A stretch of 64,000 bases of DNA. Source: Pyronema omphalodes. Its lineage: Eukaryota; Ascomycota; Pezizomycetes; Pezizales; Pyronemataceae. The notes below the pieces were generated by a model. The model made no database searches. It was not told the origin of the DNA and saw nothing but the letters and a program-made list of their open reading frames with translations. The stretch lies in assembly GCA_024516155.1 (NCBI GenBank), contig JAJJXM010000016.1:1-64000 (forward strand). The letters run 5' to 3'. The position numbers and the translations under genes are program-made. Of this stretch, positions 20,995-30,593 are shown piece after piece; positions within the stretch are counted from its first letter, which is position 1; the number at the start of each line of letters is the position of its first letter.

Positions 20995-23900
20995 ATGTCA
21001 GATGGCACCCGAAGGAAGCGTGATCGACTGATGGCAAGACTAAGACATTTATGGAAATCATGGAAAGCGCGAAAACACAAGGCCTCGAGGGGAAGAATAG
21101 AGAAAAGAACTGGCAATCCCCAGACGAATATTTCAACAGCGATTCCATCTAACCCTTTGTTGCTCACTCACATACACCGGACGGACACACCCTCAGCGCA
21201 TCTGGTCACAACAATTGAGTCCTCTTCAGAAATCCAAGCTGAGGGCACCATTTACAATGAAGGCGTTCAGTCAGATTCGATAATCTCCTCACAACAAAAC
21301 CCTGTAACGGCGACAGAGCATACGGCAGATACCCCGGTGCAGGAACAAGGAGAACGGACAGATGATTCGACGACAGCTAGCGTTACGATCTCTCAATCGC
21401 TGTGGAGCAAGGCATTCTATCACGAAGACCTCGATGGTCAACGTACAACGCTTGAAGACATTGGTTTTCAGGCCAATGCCCTTGAGTGCGTATCAGCAGC
21501 AAGGGGTTATGTTGAAGACATTCTGAAAGAGAGAAAGGCAAAGGCTTGGAAAATTGACAAACTGCTCAACTGGATCGATAAATTCAAAGAGATTGGGGAT
21601 ATCGTCGTCCAATACGATCCCGCGCACGCGGCACTGCCATGGGCAGCTTTTCGGCTTCTTCTCAATGTCAGTTACACCGCCAAAACTCTTGATTGTCCTA
21701 GCTGATAATGCTCTGCAGATTTGCGTGGCTCGGCACACAACGCGAGAAGCTATCGTCGATGGACTGGAGTACATCGCCAGTCTTATTCAGAGGTGCACGA
21801 TCTACGAGATTATATATCACAATGAAAATTCCAACGCGTCGACAAACCTCAGAGAATCCATTCTTCAGCTTTACATAGCAGTACTGAAGTTCTTCGCCAA
21901 AGCTATCGATAAAGCAAAAGGTAAACATTTTTATCCTACACGGCTGTACTGTAACTGATGATTCTTTAGAGAACCATTTCGAGGCGGTATTTACTACAGA
22001 GAACATTTCAGATTACCTCGGAAACATCAAGAGGCTGGAAAAAACGGTTAAAGATGACGCTGATGTCGTCGGGACACAAGGTATCTTGTCTAAGGTGTAG
22101 TCTGGAAATGTCGAGCAATGTTGACAAAATTTAGCTACCCGCGATGATTTTAAGCGCCTTCGAGCGCAGCTGAAGAATATGAACCATATGACGTATCGCA
22201 TACATGATTGGATAGCAGGTAAACAGGATCATCCGATGTTACTACGCAGTGCAAACATTTACTCACTTCAGTAGACAGAGACAGATCTTCAACGTTGAGA
22301 TGGATATCTTCAATTCCTTACATCAGTCACCATAAACGCATCAGTGAAGGGCGCCTTGATGGCACTGCCGAATGGCTTTTCGAGAGACAAGAGTACGAAG
22401 ACTGGATGTCATCCAGCGAGTCAAAGCTGTTATTATTACGGGGAATTCGTGAGTCATCATATGCCTTGTTCGTGTGCATGATTCTTGTCTTACCAAGTGA
22501 ATCATATAGCTGGAGCCGGTAAAACATATATGGCGTAAGCGACGAATAAATTCCCCCTTCCCTCACCATCCACTGTCTTACATAACGCTATTGGAGGAGT
22601 GTATATCTAACGCAGGATTAATGTAGATCAAAAGTTATTGATTTTCTGCATGAGGATATGACAGGGCCGAAATTTGCGTATTTCTACTGCAATCGAGCGG
22701 AAGAATATCGTCGAGAGCCGGACGGAATTCTAAACACGATAGTACAACAGCTTGCTCAGTGTGATTTTAATGAGAAAGAACTGCCAAAGGCAGTTGTTGA
22801 CGTTTACCAAGACCGGAAGAGCAAGGGTCAGGATTCTTCGCCGCTCAGTCTTGCAGAAAGCCAAGGACTCCTTGTGCAACTCACAGATATGTATCCTGAG
22901 ACCATCATTTGTATAGACGCCTTGGACGAGGTCAAAGAGAATAAGCGAATACATCTGCTGAAGGCCCTAAATGCTGTTATCGCAACATCCAAATCTCTGG
23001 TCAAGATTTTCGCAACGACTCGAAAGGATCCCGACATTGTCGCGCAGTTCAAGATCTTTCCCCGGATTGAGTTGGAACCTGACGATAACGTCGGTGACAT
23101 CAACCATTTTGTCAAAACGCGAGTTCAGAGCGCCATTCATGACAGAGAGCTGCTTGACGGTGACGTATCCAGTGAGCTTAGAAGTGAAATATGTGAAGTG
23201 CTATGTGTACGATCCAAGGGAATGTAAGTCCAGCGTACGATTTGATTGGATTGCAGATGGACAGGTACTGATCAAGGAATGATAGGTTCCAATTGGCGGC
23301 GCTTCAAATCACTTTTCTCTGCCAACTGTTCACCGAAGACGATGTGAGACGCAGATTGCCGACCATTCCAGACACACTGAAGGACGCCTACAACGATATC
23401 TACTGTAGCATCACTTCTCAAAAGGAGAGCGCTCCTGTAATTGCACTGAACGCTTTTCGTTGGATTAAATTTTCATACGAGCCTCTGCGATCGAAACCCC
23501 TGCTTGACGCAATCTCAGTCGAAGTCGGAAAATCGGACGAGTTCTCTCGTAAAGCTCCAATATCTACAAACAGCTTATTGAAGATATGCCGAAATCTACT
23601 CATTTTTGACGAAGGTCTCGATGTTTTCCGCTTTGCGCATCTTTCCGTGCAGGAGTTTCTAGAGACTCAGCCCGAACTCAATGAAGCAAATTCTCACACC
23701 GAAATCGCCAAGATGTGCCTTTCACTGTTATGTGCTCCGGGTTCTTGGAATGGCTATGCAAAAATGGACATTGAGGAAAAACATTATACCAGAAACCGTC
23801 ACCTGTTGTCATACTCCGTGGTGTTTTGGCCGTGGCACTTCTCCCACTGCACAGACATAAATGGCTGCCAAACCCTCACTGCCCTCTGGAATTCATTCAC

Positions 23901-24699
23901 TGCCGAGAGCAACTACAAAAAATGGCTCGACTATCATCTTCAGTGTGTTAAGACTATCGATTACAGTCAGAAAGTCGGCTTTTGGCGTAAGATCGGGCAC
24001 TGGCAAAGAGGAGCCCACGATCATCTCTCCTTGGTCTGCGTGTTTGGACTGAGTGAGATGTTCACGTCGGTACTTAAGTCGACTCGTGATGATACAAAGG
24101 CCGACTTGAGCAGGTTACTTCGCATATCATCTGATCTTGGAGACCGTACCATGGCGTCATTGCTGATTAACAATGGTGCCGACTTCCTTGCCTCCGATGA
24201 GTATGGAAAGACACCGCTGCATTACGTGTCGAGAGCGGGGCACGAGGAGGTGGCCCGGCTGCTCATGAACCAGGACGCCGATGTCTCGGTCATCGACGTT
24301 GATAGAAAGGCACCGCTGCATTACGCATCGATGAATGGACATACGAAGGTGGTCCGGCTGCTCATTGATAGGGGCGCCGATGTCTCGGTCATCGACGTTG
24401 ATAGAAAGACACCGCTGCATTATGCATCGTTTGAGGGGCATGATGTGGTGGTCCAGCTGCTCATTGATAGGCGCGCCGATGTCTCGGTCATCGACGTTGA
24501 TAGAAAGACACCGCTGCATTACGCATCGATGAATGGACATACGAAGGTGGTCCGGCTGCTCATTCATCGGCGCGCCAGCGTCTCGGCCACCGATGCGAAC
24601 GGTAAGACACCGCTGCATTACGCATCAATGAATGGGCATAAGGAAGTGGTCGAATCTTTCTTGATTTATTCCTTAATTCATACTTGTATGGAAGCTTAG
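20995..24699 (+). CDS. NLR-type STAND protein: NACHT_N domain, NACHT NTPase, ankyrin repeats
   Basis: Eight exons: 20995-21666, 21719-21920, 21970-22080, 22135-22218, 22272-22448, 22510-22534, 22627-23223, 23286-24699; 1093 aa. Introns have GT donors, CTGAT-like branch sites and AG acceptors. Residues 1-125 are polar and probably disordered. About 130-345 matches the N-terminal domain of fungal NACHT NTPases (QYDPAHAALPWAAFRLLL). The P-loop GIPGAGKT (about 413-420) is assembled across an intron, with only 25 nt in exon 6. Walker B is IICIDALDEV (about 515-524), with a sensor-like KIFATTRKDP after it. Five ankyrin repeats fill about 927-1085. Such proteins are thought to act as intracellular non-self receptors in fungi; the repeats would be the sensor. 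All NTPase motifs are intact, so it looks functional. The effector role of the N-terminus is unknown. Confidence 0.88.
24199..24663 (+). repeat. 99-bp ankyrin-coding tandem repeats within the NLR
   Basis: Repeat units start at 24199, 24298, 24397, 24496 and 24595, each 33 codons with the TPLHYAS core. Units at 24298 and 24496 are identical in DNA over most of their length, and the VSVIDVDRK linker is repeated almost without change. The fifth unit is cut short by the stop at 24697-24699. Near identity at silent positions points to recent duplication or gene conversion. Confidence 0.9.
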
Positions 24700-24908
24700 G
24701 GTTATAGCGGAGTCTACCGAAAATAACTATCTGATCTTGTCCCCTTTGCCCAGTTTCCTTCCTCCTTCCGTTTGCCTCTGTGTGGGTGGTTGTAGTCCCC
24801 CGAATTTCCGCTGTTGTCAGTCTCTATCGTCGTCTATTCGAGAAGCCCCGTTTGCTCGGTAGCCTCCACGCCAGGATGTTCTCGCTTTCCTTCTCCCTTC
24901 CCCAGCCA

Positions 24909-25194
24909 CTTTTCTTTTTCTTTTTCTTTTTCTTATTCTTTTTCTTTTTCTTTTTCTTTTTCTTTTTCTTTTTCTTTTTCTTTTCTTTTTCTTTTTCTTT
25001 TTCTTTTTCTTTTTCTTTTTCTTTTTCTTTTTCTTTTTCTTTTTCTTTTTCTTTTTCTTTTTCTTTTTCTTTTTCTTTTTCTTTTTCTTTTTCTTTTTCT
25101 TTTTCTTTTTCTTTTTCTTTTTCTTTTTCTTTTTCTTTTTCTTTTCTTTTTCTTTTTCTTTTTCTTTTTCTTTCTTTTTTTTTTTTTTTCTTTT
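24909..25194. repeat. (CTTTTT)n hexanucleotide polypyrimidine tract
   Basis: About 285 bases of almost pure CTTTTT repeats on the + strand, with a few 5-base or variant units, ending in a T run. It begins about 210 bp after the NLR stop. The long Phe/Ser or Lys/Arg frames crossing it are by-products of the repeat and are not genes. Homopurine-homopyrimidine mirror symmetry makes it a candidate for triplex DNA. Confidence 0.97.
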
Positions 25195-27045
25195 CGCCTG
25201 ATTATAATTTATGTGGTACATATATGCTCCCCATACAAATTGCATGTTATGATTCTCACCCACCAAAAGTCTTATGCAACCGGAGGGGCTATGCCGGGCC
25301 TATCCCATCATCGTCGAGAACTGTTAATTTATAACGATGTTTTCATAGAAGACGCAGCGTTGTCAAAATTAATTCAACGATTGTTACATAATCTCAATAC
25401 AGAACGGCCGTTGCAGAACTTTTCCGGGAATCATTCAATGATCAAGCAACAACCACCCTAAATTCAAACATGTAAAATTGATAAAAACAGTATCACTATC
25501 ATAAAATTTGTACAAAAAAAAACATTTCTTCCCCATTACCAGAGCGATGTTGGATTGGCGCGAGTGATCGCTTGAGACGCGTAGATTTCTGTTGGATTGG
25601 CGCGAGTGATCTCTTGAGACCCGGCAGCTGGGGGTGGTGTGTGCCTCTCCTCGGCCCCAATGTGGCGCATTCGCTCCACCTTAGCATGAGTATACCCTGC
25701 CCAAGGTGAAACGTGCACCTGCGCTCACACCTCTGTCATACCTCTGTCATAAGAGTACCCGAACAATTTTTCGCACTTTCTTGAGAGTATGCTAGTATAG
25801 AGGTTACTCTTAGAATTGGTACTCATATAAAAAGGTTTGACTGTAGCAGGTTTTATTGTAGCGAGAAATACCATGATAGAGAAACTAATAGACAGGGGAG
25901 TCGTTTATGCTTTCTTCTGCATGAATTGTAGTATTTCTCAATTGCAGTCATTAACCAGCATCAGACTGATTTACCAGATAATGAACATGCATTATACAGG
26001 ACTGAAGTGTATCTTCAGCACGATGAATCTAAAACGAAGACATTATAAGTTGGCGGTAGATCACTTTGTGTGAAGAGGTGAGGCTAACCACAGGTTATTA
26101 TAGAGAAAGGTTCGCTAAACTGTAAACCTACGCCTCGAGTCGACAGTTTTAAAAGTATATCAGAATTGGGTAACATTAACGGTATGTATACGTAAATCTG
26201 TCGTACGGGATTTTGGGCTGATGTAGATCACTCAGCGGTGGAGTGATGCGAGTGATGGATGATGAAGTAGACGATGCGACTGGTTATGAGGTGTGCATGA
26301 GTAAATAGCCCAACATACAGTAAACGAGATTAGATATTTCTGTTGACAATGAAAAGTGATTTCGCAATTGCTCGATTTTTTGATGTTAGAGAATGGATTG
26401 GAAGTTTGACTGAAATCATGAACTACTCTCTTACGAAACTGAAGGTGTGGTAATAATACGGATACATTTGAATTTAAAGTGATCCGAGAGCCAGCATTGG
26501 AATTCAATTCCGTCAAAAAGAAATTCGGAAGATAAAAGCGATATCATGCAGGTGGACAAAGTGGTGATATATAATTTTCATAGATGACGTTGCATCCGAT
26601 CGCATCACGAACGCGCCTGCAACGCGTCACACCTCAAAGAATCAAGCTCCGTCGTCAGGTCCGTTTTCGAGCAACGAAAACAACACCCGATATCAACATT
26701 ATGTCAATCATGTCGTTCACAACTGCTCGTAAACATCGGTTCGGGTAATTTTAGATTTGCGGCTGAAGACTAGTGCACGTTTTAGTGCGGTATCGGCAGC
26801 CCAATTCCCCGTTCCTGGAGCTATCTATCTGTAGCTGCAACGTTAACTGACAACGCGGATTTTTGAGGTTGAACATCCTGACATCCTGACATCCTGACTT
26901 CCCGACGACCACTCACATACAGAAAAAGCTTACGTACCCGCGCGCTTGAATTCGAAACCCCAATTCGAAAGCCTACTTGTCGTGCTTGATATACTGCAGC
27001 TTCTGGGGATTTTCTTTTTTTTTTTTTTTTACAAGCTTTAGATTG
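25195..27045. other. Intergenic region with short repeats, no gene
   Basis: No reading frame here resembles a known protein. Contains a 42-bp direct repeat (25548-25619), an ACATCCTG 8-mer in three to four tandem copies (26873-26904), a small TCATACCTCTG duplication near 25735, and a T run near 27012-27030. Otherwise AT-rich sequence with no recognised feature. Confidence 0.5.
25548..25619. repeat. 42-bp direct repeat
   Basis: The stretch TGTTGGATTGGCGCGAGTGA followed by TC(G/T)CTTGAGAC occurs at 25548 and 25590, period 42 bp. Two copies only, with one mismatch noticed in the shared part. Confidence 0.8.
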
Positions 27046-27115
27046 CTCGTTACCACTCGTTACAGCTCGAGACCGCTCGATACCGCACGCTACCACTCGT
27101 TACAGCTCGCAATCG
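27046..27115 (+). repeat. Seven degenerate 10-bp repeats upstream of the GH47 gene
   Basis: Units CTCGTTACCA, CTCGTTACAG, CTCGAGACCG, CTCGATACCG, CACGCTACCA, CTCGTTACAG and CTCGCAATCG follow without gaps. Each is 10 bp, close to one turn of DNA. The array ends 175 bp before the GH47 start codon, so it lies in the likely promoter or leader region. It may bind a protein, but that is only inferred from position and spacing. Confidence 0.7.
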
Positions 27116-27290
27116 ACAGCTATCGCTCCATGACCGCCTAAATCTCCGTTTTAATCCCGTCGACAAGTCCCCCTAAACACCGAAGGCTTCGTTAAAGCCG
27201 AGTCCGTCGCCGAGTCCACCTAAATTTCTCCGCCAGCTTCAGTCTTTGCCCTTCTTTAGCAGGTATCCACCACCACCCGCAACCGGCATA

Positions 27291-29385
27291 ATGGGTACCG
27301 GCCGACCCTTCCTGCGCGCCAGTCGTCCCCGCCAATTATTCCTTGGAGCTACCTTACTCATCTTCATCTTCTATCTCCTCCTCCCACACTCATTAGATAG
27401 CGACTCCGCCTTCCAATCTTACTCTCCATACAATCAGAACGCTCCACACCCTATCCAGTTCAACTTCAAAAAACATGGGATCTCGGCAGCAGATCCTGGG
27501 AAGGCTGAGGCGGTTAGGGAGGCTATGAAGGAGACTTTTTGGAGGTATAAAGAGGCGGCTTGGGGCATGGATGAGGTTAGACCGATAAGTGGTGGTAATA
27601 GAACTTCAAGAAATGGATGGGCGGCTACATTGGTTGATACTATGACTACTACGTTGATAATGGGGTTAGAGGAGGAGTTCTTACTGGTATGCATGCCTTG
27701 GTTATACCCGGTGGTGAAATTGCGATTGGGAGGTAAATTAAGGGATTATATTGACGGGATATACCATATAGGAATTGGATTATGTGGTCGAAAAGCTTGA
27801 CTTTGATCATGCGGTAGACCTTGTTGATCCGTTCGAAACCACTATCCGTTACCTGGGAGCTTTGGTTTCTACAGTTGACTTGTTGGATTCCAATTTCACT
27901 GAATTCAAAAATCCAATAACTAAACACCAACGTGATGGGGTATTGAAAAAGGCTGTTTATTTGGCACAAAAATTGGCACCGGGTTTCGATTCTCCTACTG
28001 GGATGATTTGGCCTAGGATCAACTTTACCGAGGGAAAGGGTTGTAGAGAGGTCGAGGGTGAACGCCCATATCCTGATTATGATCATGCTACTATTGGTCC
28101 TGCTAGAGCTGGAAGTAATTGGTTGGAGAATTATGGTCTTACGAGATTGACCGGGGATAAGGTTTATTATGAGAACGCTACGAAGGCTTGGAGGTAAGTT
28201 CGTGAGTCTGGCATGGTGTGTCACTCGGGATGCTAACGAAATGTTTATAGGCCATTGGTTTATAACAAGTAGGACCCCTTGAGTTAAGGAGATGGATGAA
28301 GAATTAATTAGATTTATTAGATGGGTTGAAGAATGGCCAGGTCTAATTGATGGTCCCTGGGATATCATGACTGGTGCGCCCTACGATAAACACCGCAGCT
28401 GGGGTGCTGGCCACGACTCGTATGTTTCCCATTCTTCTCGTTTGTAATCAAGCTAAATATTTTGCAGATACTACGAGGTTCATTCCATAGTCACTTATAT
28501 ATCCAGATCATTCCAGCTAACTCTCACAGTACTTAATCAAAGCCCATATTCTCTCTCCCCATGACCCTCATTCCGCCAAATACCGCGACCGCTGGGTCAT
28601 GGCCGTTGAATCGACTTACAAGCATCTCTTATTCCGCGGTGCTGTAAACGCTCCAAGCCGCTCCGGCCACTCTTACCCCAACGCCCCCCTTTTCCTCCAT
28701 CAACACCGGAATGGTTGGCTCCTCAACGAAATGGGGCATCTTGCATGCTTCGCCGGTGGTAATATGATGCTTGGTGGCCGCCACCTCGGAAACCCAACCA
28801 TCACACAACTCGGTGCTGAGCTTGTGGAAACTTGTCGCCGTTCTTACGAAGCCACTACTACGGGAATTGGACCAGAGTATTTTCAATGGCAACCAGCACA
28901 TCAGGATGGTGCTTACACTGCTGATTCTGAGCACTTTCAGCGCCAGAATAGGGAGTTGGGATTCTGGATTACAGATGCGAGATGGATGCTGAGGCCAGAG
29001 ACCGTGGAAAGTTACTTTTATGCTTATCGTTTAACGGGGGATAAGAAGTATCAGCAATGGGCATGGGAAGCTTTCCAGGCTTATCAAAAGGTTGCCAAGA
29101 CAAACTTTGGTTATGCTGAGGTGAAAGACGTCATGATGGAGCCTGGGCCAAATAATCAGGCGGACGTGGCGGAGAGTTTTTGGGGAGCTGAAACGCTGAA
29201 GTATTTATACCTCATCTTCTGTGAGGAGGATGTTGCAGGGTTGGATGATTGGGTTTTTAGTACTGGTGAGTGGGCTTGGATAATCCTTTGATACAAGCTT
29301 GGATAGGGGGCTAATACCTGGTTATATAGAAGCACATCCATTCAAGATTAAGGAAGGGAAAGGCAAGAAAGAATCTAAAACTTAG
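27291..29385 (+). CDS. Class I alpha-1,2-mannosidase (GH47), type II membrane protein
   Basis: Seven exons: 27291-27686, 27772-28193, 28251-28268, 28312-28419, 28468-28477, 28530-29265, 29330-29385; 581 aa. A membrane anchor at about residues 15-34 puts the catalytic domain in the ER or Golgi lumen, where GH47 enzymes trim alpha-1,2-mannose from N-glycans. The three catalytic acids are visible: Glu in FETTIRYLG (about 154), Asp in WGAGHDSYYEYLIK (about 314) and Glu in LRPETVES (about 475). The calcium-binding Thr is in STEAHP (about 563). Odd points are an 18-nt exon and a 10-nt exon, both needed to keep the conserved reading, and VDTMTTTLIMGL where the family usually has an LDTLWIMG-like motif. 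The start at 27291 is the first ATG in frame. If the tiny exons are wrong, the gene would be frameshifted. Confidence 0.82.
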
Positions 29386-30593
29386 GCATGGAAACAGGTT
29401 TGATTTAGCGGTGCCCGGGAATAAAGTCTGAGATCATGATTATGAACGAAGCGAAGCTACGAAGATGCCACGGTTTTACATATGGTTATGGGTACAGTAT
29501 GGGGAAATTGTGCGATATTTTAGAATTTCAATAGACTGGAGGAAATAAAGAATACCGGATTATTTTTAGGGTTCATAGGAAATTATGCATTTATAGATAG
29601 AATAAATACAACCAAACAATGCTTAGGAAAATAATAGTTCACCGTGACTTATAATTGCAGAAATATATAATATAGCATTGTAGCTATGTAGAAGACTCAT
29701 GATGCTAATTTGTTGCTTTTGATTTTATTTGGTTCTATTTTCTTGAACGTTTCAAAGCTTAAGGTTATGACGTATGCTATAGTCTGAATACATTTCGAGG
29801 CTCTAGCTATTACCTGAGAGTCTCGCTGGGATCCGCCCCAGAGCGCACTTAATTTCTTGGGCCTGTTGCCACCTCTCTTCTTCCTGCTGGTTTTCATTCT
29901 CGCTGTTACATTTTGGAGCCCTGTTTGCTCTTTTCCCACCCGTCACTCTCAACTCGCCTTTCTCTCCTCTGCTCTCCTCTGCTCCTGTTAATTTGTTGCA
30001 ATCTGATACTTCGAAATCGACACTCTTCTGTAATGAAATAAAACCCCTAGACAGAACCCCCCACCCCCCCCCCCCCCCCCCCCTTGAATATAAACTAGCA
30101 GATATTTCATCGCCCGGAAACTTATCATATCTTCTTCTCAGTATACTTAACATCCGTCTTCTATTCTGAAACAAGTTCATCAGCAGCACTACATGCCAGC
30201 TAGCCCTAAAGTTAATGACTTCACATACAGTAAGTAAATTCGTGACCCATTTCAAGATTTCGATACCGTAATGGCGTAAATGCTGGAAGTTTCTACGTTG
30301 TCTCGTGAGGTTTGTTGTTGTTTTTAAGCTTTCGTTAGGGCAAAGGGTTTTAGGCCTGTGCAACGGGCCGCAGATTTCACGTGTGCCGATCTTGACCCAT
30401 GATTCGGTGGGCTAGGGTTGCATGGACCCTTTTTAACTTCCGAGAGACCCGCTTTTCGGAGTCCGGGCCCGCTCGGCGTGCTAGTTTAGAGCCGCATGTC
30501 ACGCTATCACGCTGCCTAGAGGGGTATGTAAAGCTCCGTACGTAGCTAGGCGCAGCTCCCCTCTATCCGTGAACCCATCCCTTACAATCAACA
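29386..30593. other. Intergenic region with a 20-base C tract
   Basis: No gene supported. The start is AT-rich and probably holds the GH47 3' untranslated region. A run of 20 C lies at 30064-30083. A 186-codon frame on the minus strand crosses the C tract (reading polyglycine) and shows no protein family, so it is not annotated. The last 200 bases before 30594 are presumably the promoter of the next gene. Confidence 0.5.

Noticed and set aside
24780..25461. Long Phe/Ser and Lys/Arg open frames over the CTTTTT tract
   Set aside because: They are produced by the hexanucleotide repeat in every frame and have no flanking protein similarity.
25837..26073. 78-codon frame in the NLR-GH47 interval
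   Set aside because: AT-rich, no similarity recognised, no promoter or splice context.
29803..30363. 186-codon minus-strand frame upstream of the SmgGDS-like gene
   Set aside because: It crosses the 20-base C tract as polyglycine and shows no family or splice context.
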